Assembly (NCBI GenBank): GCA_014584575.1
Contig: JACTMP010000016.1
Location: 56,672 to 120,671 of the forward strand
Reading direction: 5' to 3'
DNA: 64,000 nucleotides
Origin: Chloroflexota bacterium
GTDB lineage: Bacteria; Chloroflexota; Anaerolineae; Promineifilales; Promineifilaceae
Both the position numbers and the translations under genes were made by a program. Positions 1 to 9,100 of this stretch are shown piece by piece. Under the pieces are notes generated by a model. The model searched no databases. It was not told the DNA's origin and saw nothing but the letters and a program-made list of their open reading frames with translations. The first letter of the stretch is position 1; every line of letters begins with the position of its first letter.

Positions 1-353
1 TGCGCCGCAAACGCCCCGCCCCAACCACCCATGAATGACAACAGGTAAAGCGCCCAATCAGCTATACCGGACACGCTCACCGCCACAGCCCGTTTGTCGT
101 ACCCATAGGCCACAAAACTGAGGGCGCTGACGCCCACCCAACTGGCAAAAATCCAGTTGGCGCGCAAATTGCCGATCAGCGGCGGCGGCCAATGGTTCAG
201 GGTGGCGTACACGGCCGTACCCATCACCAACACCCCCACCGCCAATGACCCCCACCCTAAAATGATGGTGCGTCCGGTTGACGGCCGTCCCATAAACAGA
301 AAAAAGAACGCCAAAATAATCCAACTCAGACACAGTGCCAGCCCGATGATCAT
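1..353 (-). CDS. DUF1294-like membrane protein, C-terminus outside window
   Basis: The minus frame starting at the ATG ending at 353 stays open to the window edge, giving about 117 residues. The N-terminus is a strong hydrophobic segment (MIIGLALCLSWIILAFFFLF), followed by two more probable membrane segments. Near the edge the reading FVAYGYDKRAVAV followed by LSFMGGWGGAFAA matches the YxxDKxxA and GGxxGA pattern of DUF1294, a small membrane family of unknown function. It is transcribed divergently from the LacI-type regulator at 513. The longer frame starting near 420 reads low-complexity Gly/Arg and is a shadow. Function is unknown. Confidence 0.7.
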   Translation of the reverse strand, partial: MIIGLALCLSWIILAFFFLFMGRPSTGRTIILGWGSLAVGVLVMGTAVYATLNHWPPPLIGNLRANWIFASWVGVSALSFVAYGYDKRAVAVSVSGIADWALYLLSFMGGWGGAFAA

Positions 354-387
354 GTGATACTCCTGACAAGGTGAAAGGGTGAGGGGG

Positions 388-424
388 TGATCTCCAATCT
401 CCTAATCTCCAATTACTCAATTAC
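388..424. repeat. Family A short-unit repeat (CTCCAATCT/AATCTCC)
   Basis: A small copy of the AATCTCC-unit repeat that recurs near 3880, 27400, 29400, 31240, 36520, 37070 and 58740. This copy holds three units and lies between the divergent DUF1294 and LacI-type genes. Confidence 0.7.
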
Positions 425-455
425 CTCCCCATACACCGCAAGTGTACCAACTCTC

Positions 456-484
456 TTGACAAACACGGCCGTATCTCGGAAAAT
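456..484 (+). promoter_or_regulatory. Sigma-70-type promoter of the LacI-led cluster
   Basis: TTGACA at 456-461, a 17-nt spacer that contains one ACGGCCGT, and GAAAAT (four of six consensus positions) at 479-484. The predicted transcription start, near 491, falls inside the LacI-type operator. Confidence 0.6.
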
Positions 485-500
485 GTAATCGCTTACATTT
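481..500. promoter_or_regulatory. LacI-family operator
   Basis: AAATGTAATCGCTTACATTT is palindromic around a central CG with one mismatched pair. It fits the TGTAAnCGnTTACA form typical of LacI/GalR operators. It overlaps the -10 element and predicted start of the regulator's own promoter, so negative autoregulation of the cluster is likely. Confidence 0.75.
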
Positions 501-512
501 GTGATAATCAAG

Positions 513-1541
513 ATGACTTCACCCACCATGCACCCCACCATTGCTGACGTGGCCCAACGAGCCGGCGTCTCTACAGCCACCGTCAGCCGGGTCATCAACA
601 AGAGCGGCAACGTCACGGCCGATACCATCGCCCGTGTGCAGGCGGCCATTGCTGCGCTAGATTACGCACCCCACAGCGGCGCTCGCATCCTGGCCAGCCG
701 CCGCGCCCGCACCATCGGCCTGATCACCCCCACCATCAGCGACCTCTTTTTCACCGACCTGCTGCGCGGCATTGAGCAGACGGTCTATGAACATGAGTAC
801 ACGCTGCTGGTACACGCCACACACGGACGGCCGTATGACAACATCATCCCCACCCTTCCCCTGAACCACCACAACACGGATGGTCTCATCATCTTCACCA
901 ACAGCGTAGACGATGCCCGGCTGCAAAAGCTCCATGAGCGCCATTTCCCCCTGGTGCTGCTGCACCGCTCCCCACCCACCGGGACGGACATCCCCTGCAT
1001 CACCTTTGAAAACAAGGATGGCGCGTACCAGATGACGACCCATCTCATCACCTGCGGCTACCGGCGCATCGCTTTTCTGGCCGGGCCGGCCGAGAATGAG
1101 GATGCGCAGTGGCGGGAACAGGGCTACCGGGAGGCGCTGGTGGCGCATGGGCTGGTGGTGGACCCGGCCTTGATCGTGCCGGGGGATTTTAACGCGGTGG
1201 TGGCGGAGACGGCCGTGATCCACCTCCTGCAATCCCAACCCGACATCCAGGCCATCTTCGCCGCCGACGACGAATCGGCGCGGGGGGCGCTGGCGGCCAT
1301 CCGGCAAAGCGGGCGGCGCGTGCCCCAGGACATCGCCCTGGCCGGTTTTGATGATTCGCTGCTCTCGCAATATCTCCACCCGCCGCTGACCACCGTGCGC
1401 GCCCCCATCGAAGCCGCCGGCCGCGCCGCCGCCGCCCAACTTATCCAGCTTATTCACACCGGCCACGCCGACCCCCTCACCTTACTGCCCACCGAATTGG
1501 TGATTCGGGAGTCGTGTGGCTGGCGGGAACGTAATCCGTGA
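513..1541 (+). CDS. LacI-family transcriptional regulator
   Basis: The N-terminal helix-turn-helix reads TIADVAQRAGVSTATVSRVI, the canonical LacI DNA-binding signature. It is followed by the hinge and a periplasmic-binding-protein-like ligand domain (ARTIGLITPTISDLFF, later AGFDD and LTTVRAP). The length of about 340 residues is normal for the family. A GTG at 501, ATG at 513 and ATG at 528 are all in frame. None has a clear ribosome binding site, and 528 would put the HTH at the usual distance from the N-terminus. An operator matching this family lies directly upstream at 481-500. The downstream GH4, deacetylase and sugar kinase genes suggest it senses a phosphorylated or amino sugar. The ligand is inferred. 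Confidence 0.9.
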   Translation: MTSPTMHPTIADVAQRAGVSTATVSRVINKSGNVTADTIARVQAAIAALDYAPHSGARILASRRARTIGLITPTISDLFFTDLLRGIEQTVYEHEYTLLVHATHGRPYDNIIPTLPLNHHNTDGLIIFTNSVDDARLQKLHERHFPLVLLHRSPPTGTDIPCITFENKDGAYQMTTHLITCGYRRIAFLAGPAENEDAQWREQGYREALVAHGLVVDPALIVPGDFNAVVAETAVIHLLQSQPDIQAIFAADDESARGALAAIRQSGRRVPQDIALAGFDDSLLSQYLHPPLTTVRAPIEAAGRAAAAQLIQLIHTGHADPLTLLPTELVIRESCGWRERNP

Positions 1542-1559
1542 ACCAATGGAGACTCAACC

Positions 1560-2861
1560 ATGAAAGTAACCGTCATCGGGGGCGGCAGCAGCTATACCCC
1601 GGAACTCATTAACGGCTTTTTGGAACGATTAGATAGTTTTCCGCTCACCGAACTGTGGCTGATGGACATTTTGCCGGAACGGTTGGAGATTGTGGGGAAA
1701 TTTGCGCAGCGCATGGTGGCCGCCCAGGGCGCACCCTTTGCCGTGCATCTTACCACCGACCAGCGCGAAGCAGTAAAAGGCGCAGACTATGTCACCACCC
1801 AACTGCGCGTGGGCTGGATGGCCGCCCGCCGTGAGGATGAATATCTGGGGCAGCGGCATGGCCTGATTGGTCAGGAGACAACGGGTGTGGGCGGCATGGC
1901 CAAAGCCCTGCGCACCATCCCGGTCATCCTGAACATTGCCCGCGATATGCGCGAACTGGCCGCGCCGGGCGCGCTGCTGGTGAACTTCACCAACCCCGCC
2001 GGGCTGGTGACGGAAGCGTTGGCCCGGTATGCGCCAGACATCACGGCCGTAGGCGTCTGCAATGTACCCATCAACACCCAACTAACCATGCTCAAAAGCA
2101 TCAACGAAAGTGAGCAGGTGCCCCAGCCCATCACCCCAGACCGCACCCGGCTGAACACGTTGGGGCTGAACCACCTGACCTGGCATCGCGGCTTCACCAT
2201 TGACGGCGAGGATGTGTGGCCGCGCATCATCGAGATGACACTCAAAGAGTTGCGCGCCAGTGAACATCCCGCCTGGGCGCCGGAACTGATCGAATCGCTG
2301 CAAATGATCCCCAACTATTACCTGCAATACTTCTACTACACCGGCAAGAAGCTGGCGGAGCAGGAAAAATGGCCGCCGTCCCGCGCCGAGGCGGTGATGG
2401 CCATTGAGGAAAAGTTGTTTGCCCAATATGCCGAACCAGACCGCACCACACCACCGGAGGGTCTGATGGAGCGGGGCGGAGCGTATTACTCTACCGTGGC
2501 CACACAGCTTCTCACCGCCCATTACAACGATTTGCAGGAGACGCACGTGGTCAATGTGGCCCATCGCGGCGCGGTACCCGGCTGGCCGGCCGATTGGGTG
2601 CTGGAAATGCCCTGCGTCGTGGGGCGAAATGGAATTTCGCCCCTCCCCGCCGAACCACTGCCGCCGGTCTGTTTTGGCCTGCTCAGTGCGGTGAAACAGT
2701 ATGAACTGCTGGCGGTGGAAGCGGCCGTACACGGCGACCGCCATGCGGCGTACCAGGCATTGTTGGCCCACCCCCTCGGCCCCGCCGCCGATCAGGTACC
2801 GGCGGTACTGGATGATTTATTGCTTACACACAAGGCCTATTTGCCCCGATTTTGGCGCTAA
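1560..2861 (+). CDS. GH4 family 6-phospho-beta-glucosidase-like enzyme
   Basis: Glycoside hydrolase family 4 enzymes use NAD+ and a divalent metal to hydrolyse phosphorylated or free glycosides by an oxidation-elimination route. The dinucleotide-binding start [16 protein letters not shown], the internal [18 protein letters not shown], the NFTNPAGL segment and the metal/substrate motif VGVCNVPIN are all present. The 433-residue length is typical. The start at 1560 follows GGAGA by 9 nt and lies 18 nt after the regulator stop, so the two are probably co-transcribed. GH4 members also include alpha-glucosidases and alpha-galactosidases. The beta-6-phospho subgroup is the best fit by motif, but substrate is not provable here. 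A 10-bp inverted repeat sits inside the gene at 2621-2643. Confidence 0.88.
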   Translation: MKVTVIGGGSSYTPELINGFLERLDSFPLTELWLMDILPERLEIVGKFAQRMVAAQGAPFAVHLTTDQREAVKGADYVTTQLRVGWMAARREDEYLGQRHGLIGQETTGVGGMAKALRTIPVILNIARDMRELAAPGALLVNFTNPAGLVTEALARYAPDITAVGVCNVPINTQLTMLKSINESEQVPQPITPDRTRLNTLGLNHLTWHRGFTIDGEDVWPRIIEMTLKELRASEHPAWAPELIESLQMIPNYYLQYFYYTGKKLAEQEKWPPSRAEAVMAIEEKLFAQYAEPDRTTPPEGLMERGGAYYSTVATQLLTAHYNDLQETHVVNVAHRGAVPGWPADWVLEMPCVVGRNGISPLPAEPLPPVCFGLLSAVKQYELLAVEAAVHGDRHAAYQALLAHPLGPAADQVPAVLDDLLLTHKAYLPRFWR

Positions 2862-2870
2862 GTAATAAAC

Positions 2871-2975
2871 CCGGCGGTTGAAACCGCGGCTACAGAGGGC
2901 GAAGACCGCCTGCGCGGTCTGATAATCAGCCGACGAAGGTCGGCTTTGCCTCTTGTTGCCGCGAATTTATTCGCC
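2871..2975. repeat. Four-hairpin intergenic element
   Basis: Four consecutive short hairpins lie between the GH4 and ChbG genes: GCGGTT/AACCGC (2874-2887), AGACCGC/GCGGTCT (2903-2920), AGCCGAC/GTCGGCT (2928-2945) and GCGAAT/ATTCGC (2961-2974). Loops are 2 to 4 nt. The element reaches almost to the start of the next gene and makes an artefactual upstream extension of its reading frame. A relative lies near 6052-6118. Confidence 0.8.
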
Positions 2976-2991
2976 GGACAGAACCAGAGGA

Positions 2992-3888
2992 ATGATGAAG
3001 GCAAACCCATTTTTACAGAAACTTGGCTGTGACGACGATGACCGGGTGGTGATTTTGCACGCGGACGATATTGGCATGTGCCACGCCGGGCTGGCAGCGT
3101 ATGAGCAGATCGTAGAATTTGGCGTCGTATCGTCGGCGGCGGTAATGGTACCGTGCCCCTGGTTTCCGGCTACGGCCGTACTCTACCGCACCCTCCAGGC
3201 CACCCACCCCAACCTGGACCTGGGCGTCCACGTGACGTTGACCAGCGAGTGGGAAGGGTATCGCTGGGGCCCCATTTCCACCCGCGACGAAACCTCCGGT
3301 TTGCTCGACGCCGAAGGCTACTTTCCCCGGCAGACGGCGCCCGTGCAGGCGCACGGCCGTGCCGCCGCCGTCCTGACCGAAATGGAAGCCCAATTACAAC
3401 GCGCCCTGGCGGCCGGGATTGACGTGACCCATCTGGATTCCCACATGGGCACGGTCTTCCATCCCTCATTCATGCCGCTTTACATTGAACTGGCGCAAAA
3501 ATACCGTATCCCGGCGCTGGCTTTTCGCTGGCAAGCAGAGGGGCTGCATGATACGACGGCCGTTGCCTTCGCCAACTGGTCACAAAATCTGGAAGCCAGT
3601 GGCTTTCCCCTGCTAGACAGCATCTTTATGATGCCACTGGATTCACACGAAAACCGGCTGGAAGTAGCCCGGCAATGGCTCACCGGCCTGCAACCCGGCC
3701 TCCACTACTTCCTTATCCACCCGGCGCAGGACACACCGGAACTGCGCGCTCTGGCCCCTGACTGGCGGGCGCGGGTGGCCGATTACCAACTGTTCATCAA
3801 CGAAGCCTGGCGGCAGGCGGTAGCCGAATCCGGCGTGCGGGTGATTGGTTGGCGGGACATACGGGAGATTATGAGATCAGGAGATTGA
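2992..3888 (+). CDS. ChbG/YdjC-type carbohydrate deacetylase
   Basis: YdjC/ChbG proteins are metal-dependent deacetylases acting on N-acetylated oligosaccharides such as chitobiose. Metal-site motifs are visible: VILHADDIGMC near the N-terminus with the Asp-Asp pair, and THLDSHMGTVFHPSF with the two His residues of the family. A late LIHPA motif is also present. The frame is open from 2953, but that part is encoded by the hairpin element. ATG at 2992 or 2995 behind AGAGGA is the sensible start and gives about 298 residues, near the family norm. The last codons (SGD stop) lie in a family A repeat. Together with the kinase downstream it suggests aminosugar use. Confidence 0.85.
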   Translation: MMKANPFLQKLGCDDDDRVVILHADDIGMCHAGLAAYEQIVEFGVVSSAAVMVPCPWFPATAVLYRTLQATHPNLDLGVHVTLTSEWEGYRWGPISTRDETSGLLDAEGYFPRQTAPVQAHGRAAAVLTEMEAQLQRALAAGIDVTHLDSHMGTVFHPSFMPLYIELAQKYRIPALAFRWQAEGLHDTTAVAFANWSQNLEASGFPLLDSIFMMPLDSHENRLEVARQWLTGLQPGLHYFLIHPAQDTPELRALAPDWRARVADYQLFINEAWRQAVAESGVRVIGWRDIREIMRSGD

Positions 3889-3920
3889 GAGACTAATCTC
3901 TCAATCTCCCAATCTCTTCT
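3873..3920. repeat. Family A hairpin repeat
   Basis: Contains a perfect 12-bp inverted repeat, GAGATTGAGAGA (3881-3892) against TCTCTCAATCTC (3897-3908), flanked by more AATCTC units. It overlaps the ChbG stop codon and may act as a transcript-end or processing hairpin. Confidence 0.85.
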
Positions 3921-3927
3921 TCACACC

Positions 3928-4896
3928 ATGACACAATACTTTTTAGGCATAGACACCGGGGCTACCAAGAGCCATGCGTTGATTGCAGATGGGCACGGCC
4001 GTGTCCGTGGTTTTGGCGAAAGCGGCCCCGGCAACTGGGAAGTGGTCGGTTGGGACGGGATGCGGGCGGTGCTGGACGAGATCATCGGCCAGGCCACGTC
4101 CCAGGCCGGCATCAGCCGCGCTCAAATTTCCGGTGCGGGGCTGGGGCTGGCGGGCTATGATTGGCCGGAAGACCGCCCACCCCACGCGGCGATCATCGGG
4201 CAGCTTTTACCCGGTGTGCCCTTTGCCCTGGTGAATGACGCTTTTCTGGGGCTGCCCGCCGGGACGGATGCCGGTTGGGGGGTGGTGGTAGGCGCAGGCA
4301 CCAGTTGTAACGCCACCGGGCGCAATCCCCAGGGGCAGATGGGCCGCATGACCGGTTCCAGCCGTTTTGGTGAATATGCCGGGTCGGGGGAACTGGTGCT
4401 GTTTGCCCTGCAAGCGGTCGCCCGCGCCTGGAGCCGGCGGGGGCCGGAGACGGCGTTGGGCGCGGCGTTTTGCACGGCCGTTGGCGCCGCCGATGTGCCC
4501 GATTTATTAGCCGGGCTGATGCGCGACCGTTACCACATCCACGCTGAAAAAGCGCCGGTCGTTTTTGCCACCGCCGCGCAGGGTGATGCGGTGGCGCTGG
4601 AATTGGTGCGCTGGGCCGGGCACAGTCTGGGCGACCTGGCCTGTGGTATCATCCGCCAGGTGGAAATTGCCGACCTGGAATTTGACGTGGTGCTGGCGGG
4701 CAGTTTTTACAAAGGCAGCCCGCTCATCCAAGAAATGATGGCCGAGACGATCCATGCCCTGGCCCCCCAGGCCCGGCTGGTACACCTGACGGCGCCGCCG
4801 GTTATTGGCGCGGTGCTGTTGGGCATGGAGCAGGTGGGGGCGGCAACGGCCGTTGCCCGGCGTGTGTTGATTGAGCAAGTGAAACGTGAAACGTGA
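3928..4896 (+). CDS. BadF/BcrA-type kinase, probable N-acetylglucosamine kinase
   Basis: An ASKHA-fold sugar kinase of the BadF/BadG/BcrA/BcrD ATPase family, whose sugar-active members phosphorylate N-acetylglucosamine. Visible are the phosphate-1 loop (FLGIDTGATKSHALIAD), the catalytic/connector segment GLGLAGYDWPEDR with ALVNDAF, the phosphate-2 loop GVVVGAGTSCNATG and an adenosine segment VVLAGSFYKGS. At 322 residues it is normal length. It follows the ChbG gene by 39 nt, mostly family A repeat. The neighbours (deacetylase and 6-phospho-glycosidase) support an aminosugar kinase, but glucosamine kinase is also possible. Confidence 0.85.
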   Translation: MTQYFLGIDTGATKSHALIADGHGRVRGFGESGPGNWEVVGWDGMRAVLDEIIGQATSQAGISRAQISGAGLGLAGYDWPEDRPPHAAIIGQLLPGVPFALVNDAFLGLPAGTDAGWGVVVGAGTSCNATGRNPQGQMGRMTGSSRFGEYAGSGELVLFALQAVARAWSRRGPETALGAAFCTAVGAADVPDLLAGLMRDRYHIHAEKAPVVFATAAQGDAVALELVRWAGHSLGDLACGIIRQVEIADLEFDVVLAGSFYKGSPLIQEMMAETIHALAPQARLVHLTAPPVIGAVLLGMEQVGAATAVARRVLIEQVKRET

Positions 4897-4937
4897 AACG
4901 TAATCCGAGGTCCGATTACCGATTACCGATATCCCGA
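4878..4937. repeat. Family B/C short-unit repeat (GTGAAAC and GATTACCG units)
   Basis: Three tandem GTGAAAC-type units run through the kinase stop codon into CGTAATCC and CCGATTACC units. The CGTAATCC unit recurs near 13240, 47040, 54260 and 56700. Confidence 0.7.
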
Positions 4938-4942
4938 CGACT

Positions 4943-5860
4943 ATGAACAAAATCCTACTCCTCCTGATCATCATCGTGGGCACGGCCGTGAGTTGCCAGC
5001 AACCGGCAGCCACAAGCACGCCTCTACCCACGCCGTCGCCGACGCCAACACTTACGCCTATACCGCCAACGCCGACGCCACTGCCGTTGGGGGCGGGGAT
5101 GCGTTATTCTCGCTATGGCCCCTGGTATGACCCTGGCCCGGATTATTGGGCCGGAGTGGCGCAGCAGATGGCCGGTTATTTCCCCGGCGCGGTGCCACAG
5201 GCGGTGTGGATTGTGGGCACGGTGGGGGGGCAGGGCACATCGCTTAACTTCCCCGGTCATACGGATGAACGGTATATTTACTTTACCTCGGAGGATAAAA
5301 ATGAGGCGGTGCTGACGCTGTTTGATGAGATGGGTGGGCAGGTGTGGCTGCAAGTGGAGCCGGGTTATGCCGATGTGGAGACATTGATCCACATTTTGTT
5401 GGAGCGGTACGGCCGTCATCCCAGCGTCGTGGGTATTGGCGTGGATGTGGAGTGGTACGGTTCGGTAGCCAATGCCGAAGGTACACCGGTCACGGACGAG
5501 GTAGCGCAGCAGTGGGTAGCAGCCGCCCGTTCCCACGGGGAACAGTACCGCGTCTTCCTCAAACATTGGCTGCCGGAGTATATGCCACCCACCGACCGCG
5601 ATGGCCTTCTTTTTATTGACGACAGCCAGGGGTTCAACTCGTTGGATGAGATGGTGGCCGAATTTACGGTCTGGGGTGAAACGTTTGCCCCTTCCCCGGT
5701 TGGTTTCCAATACGGCTACCAATCTGACCAGAAGTGGTGGCGGGAATTGGAAAATCCGCCAAGAGAAATAGGGGAGCGGCTGCGCACGGCCGTGCCCAAC
5801 ACCACCGGTCTCTACTGGGTAGACTTTACCGTATTGGAGATGTTCCCCCCCGAACGGTAA
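4943..5860 (+). CDS. Secreted lipoprotein with possible glycosidase-like TIM-barrel domain
   Basis: The N-terminus is a lipoprotein signal: hydrophobic stretch, lipobox TAVSC with Cys at residue 18, then a Pro/Thr-rich linker to about residue 50. The globular part has barrel-like alternation, with VWLQVEPGYADVETLIHILL, VGIGVDVEWYGS, RVFLKHWLPEYMP and GFQYGYQSDQKWW. Asp/Glu residues at strand ends (DVEW, DDSQGF) look like a glycoside-hydrolase-type active site. I do not recognise a named family. Its position at the end of the sugar cluster suggests surface handling of the same substrate, which is inference. Confidence 0.7.
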   Translation: MNKILLLLIIIVGTAVSCQQPAATSTPLPTPSPTPTLTPIPPTPTPLPLGAGMRYSRYGPWYDPGPDYWAGVAQQMAGYFPGAVPQAVWIVGTVGGQGTSLNFPGHTDERYIYFTSEDKNEAVLTLFDEMGGQVWLQVEPGYADVETLIHILLERYGRHPSVVGIGVDVEWYGSVANAEGTPVTDEVAQQWVAAARSHGEQYRVFLKHWLPEYMPPTDRDGLLFIDDSQGFNSLDEMVAEFTVWGETFAPSPVGFQYGYQSDQKWWRELENPPREIGERLRTAVPNTTGLYWVDFTVLEMFPPER

Positions 5861-5929
5861 TCCGGGCCGGCGTAGGGGAGTAGCAGCCAGAACCCCACCT
5901 TCTCCTTTTCGACCAATGCCAGATCACAC

Positions 5930-5953
5930 TTTTGCCTGATAATCAAGGCAAAA
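5930..5953. terminator. Bidirectional-looking intrinsic terminator
   Basis: Perfect inverted repeat TTTTGCCT (5930-5937) / AGGCAAAA (5946-5953) with an 8-nt loop. The stem carries its own T and A tracts, so it could stop transcription after the lipoprotein gene. Confidence 0.45.
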
Positions 5954-6051
5954 TGAGACCAAATCTTGCCAACCCCCTTCCCGGCTGATACCATTGGCGC
6001 ATCGTACTGGTTGCCACACAGTAGTCTACAAAAAGAGAACAATAACGGGCG

Positions 6052-6118
6052 CAAATCGCGGCGGCGATTTGTAGATGGTTTGTCGTAACAGTTTTAGCCA
6101 GAAACCGCTAAAGCGGTT
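6052..6118. repeat. Hairpin pair upstream of the secreted nuclease-like gene
   Basis: CAAATCGC/GCGATTTG (6052-6071) and AACCGC/GCGGTT (6103-6118) form two short hairpins. They resemble the four-hairpin element at 2871. I see no coding potential between 5861 and 6138. Confidence 0.6.
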
Positions 6119-6138
6119 ACTACAAACAATGGGAGGGC

Positions 6139-9100
6139 ATGATGATGCACGTCTGGCGCGTTTACCGGCGGCTGGTTGCTTTTGTCTGGGCGCTGAGCCT
6201 GGGGTTGGGGATGGTTACGTTTATGATGCGCTCGGCGGCAACGGCCGTGTCTGAAGCCATTAACCCTCATCCGTATGCCGTACTCGGCAATCCGATTCTC
6301 ATCAACGAACTGGACTCAGACCAGGAAGGTATAGACAGTGGCGAATTTATTGAGCTGTATGATGGTGGTGTGGGTAACACACCACTGGATGGGTTGGTTC
6401 TGGTAGCCTTCAATGGCAGCAATGACCTCAGCTACAACCTGTCCCCCTTTACCTCTGGCATTGATCTGGACGGTTTCACTACGGATGCCGACGGCTATTT
6501 TGTCATTGGCAACACGGCCGTACCCGGCGTAGACCTCATCTTTAACAACAACACCCTGCAAAACGGCGCGGATGCCGTCGCACTCTATCTGGGGGATGGC
6601 AGCGATTTCCCCAGCGGCACGGCCGTAACCACCACCAACCTCATTGATGCCCTCGTTTATGACACCTCCGACCCCGATGATCCGGGGCTGCTCATATTGC
6701 TCAATCCCGGCCAGCCGCAGGTGAATGAAAATGGCGGCGGCGACGGTACCACTCATGCCAACCAGCGCTGTCCCAATGGTGCAGGTGGCCCGCGCAACAC
6801 CATCACCTACATTCAGCGCCCACCCACACCCGGTGCGGCCAACGATTGCCCGCCCGACTTGCATATTGCCAAAACTGGCCCCGCTCTGGCCTTGTCCGGC
6901 GACATCCTGACCTACACCATCAGCTACAGCAGCACGGGGGCAGCCACGGCCGTACTCATGACCGACACCTTGCCTACCGGCCTGACCTACATCAGTGACA
7001 CCAGCGACCTACCCTGCCCCACCTGCCCCACCGGGCCACTCGTCTGGTCGGTTGGAACCATGAGCGCGGGCAGCAGTTATAGTTTTACATTGGTCACGGC
7101 CGTGCCCCTGACTATGCCCACTGCTACCCTCGCCAATACCGTCACCATTGCCTCACCTGATGGTGATACCAACCCGGCTGATAATACGGCCGTTCACCCC
7201 ACCACCTTTTACACCGTCGTTCCCATTGCCCAGGCCCGCGCCGGGAATGTGGGTGAACTGTTTGCCGTTGAAGGGCAGGTCATCTATGCCCCCGGCACCT
7301 ACAATCTCAGCGGCTGGGGTGTGCAGGATGACAGCGGCGGTATTGGCGTCTTTTACAACCCACCACCTGCGCTCCAGTTGGGCGACACGGTGCGGCTGGT
7401 CGCCACACGCGGCAGTTTCCAAAACGAAGAGCAGCTAAACGCGCCCATTCACCACTTTGCCCACCTGGGGCCGGGGCCGGAAGTGCCACCTTTGCCCTTT
7501 ACCACCGGGCAGATTGCCGATGGCAGCAGTGAAGGCTGGCTGGCGATCATCAGCGGCACAGTGTCCAACCTGCTCTGCCCCACGCAGTTTTATCTGGATG
7601 ACGGTACGGGGGCGGCGCTGGTGTATGTGGATGTGGACACGGGCATTGATGTGTGTGGCGGTGGGCTGCAAAATGGCATGACGGCCGTTGTCGCCGGATT
7701 CAGCACCCAATATCAGGACGAATATGAGATCAAACCACGCCGCCCGGCCGATGTGGAGTTCACGGCGGCCGCACCCAACCTGAGCAAAAACGCGCCGGTG
7801 CGGGTGGGGCCGGGGCAGTTGTTTACCTATACGCTCACCCTCTACAACAATCTGGGCTACACCCTGACGGATGTGGTCATCACCGACCCCGTACCGGCAT
7901 TGGTCAATTTTGCCTATGCGCTGGACGGCGGCAGTTATGCCGATGGGGTGGTCTCCTGGACACGGCCGTCCTTGCCCCACCAGAGCAGCGCCACCGTCCG
8001 TTTTGCTGTGAGTGCGCCGTTGGACACGGCCGTCATTGAAAACCGGGACTACACCATCAGCGCCACCAATTTTCCCACGCCCACCGTTGGCCCGCCTTTG
8101 TTCACAATGGTGATCAGCGGGCCTGTATCCATCCACCACATTCAGGGGGCACGACACAGTTCGCTGCTGGTGGGTGAGGTGGTGACGGGGGTGCAGGGAG
8201 TGGTCACGGCCGTGTCTGGCAGCGGCTTTTTCTTCCAGAATCTACAGCCGGATGATGACGAAGCCACCTCAGAAGGTATCTTTGTCTACACTGCGGGCAA
8301 CCCGTCCATCAACGTCGGTGATCTCATTTCCGTCACCGGCCTGGTGGATGAATTCACCAGCGATGGCCTCGGTTCCGGCAATCTCTCCACCACCCAGCTA
8401 CGCGATGTGCATATTGACTTGCTGGCAACCGACCAACCATTGCCCGCACCGGTCATTATGGGGGTGAACGGCCGTATTCCCCCCAACCAGATCATTGACA
8501 ATGACAGCCACGGCGATGTGAACCAGACGCCCAACTTTGACCCTGATGAGGATGGCATTGACTTCTACGAAAGTCTGGAAGGGATGCTGGTGCAGGTGGA
8601 TGGGGGCGTCGTGGTGGGAACCACCTTCTTCAACGAGGTGATTGTGGTTGGCGACAGTGGCGCAAATGGGGGGCTGTTCAGTTCGCGGGGCGCTTTGGTT
8701 GTCCGCGATGATGATTTCAACCCGGAGCGGATTTTCATTGACGACACGCTCGTGCCTGCGCCGGCCAATTACCGGGTAGGCGACGCCTTTACCGCACCGA
8801 TTACGGGGGTGCTGGATTACAGCTTTGGTAACTTCAAACTGCCCAACGTGAACCCACTGCCGCCCATCATACCCGGTGGGCTAACGGCCGAAACGACCTC
8901 CCTTAGCAGCGACGCCGACCAATTGACCATCGCCACCTTTAACGTGGAAAATCTGAGCGCCCAGAGTGACCCGGCCCGTTTTGAGGCACTGGCAGCCATC
9001 ATTGTGGACAATCTGGGTGCGCCGGACATCATCGCCCTGGTGGAGGTGCAAGACAACAACGGCCCGGCGGACAATGGCGTGGTGGATGCCAGCGAAACAT

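Noticed and set aside
657..1466. Long minus-strand frame opposite the LacI-type gene (269 residues)
   Set aside because: Gly/Arg-rich shadow of the codon pattern in a GC-rich gene. The plus strand has a complete family signature.
2953..2991. Upstream TTG extension of the ChbG gene
   Set aside because: It is encoded by the last hairpin of the repeat element and lacks conservation. ATG 2992/2995 has a ribosome binding site.
5861..6054. Minus-strand frame of 80 residues after the lipoprotein gene
   Set aside because: No recognisable family, no start signal, and it overlaps the terminator-like hairpin and the end of the lipoprotein gene.
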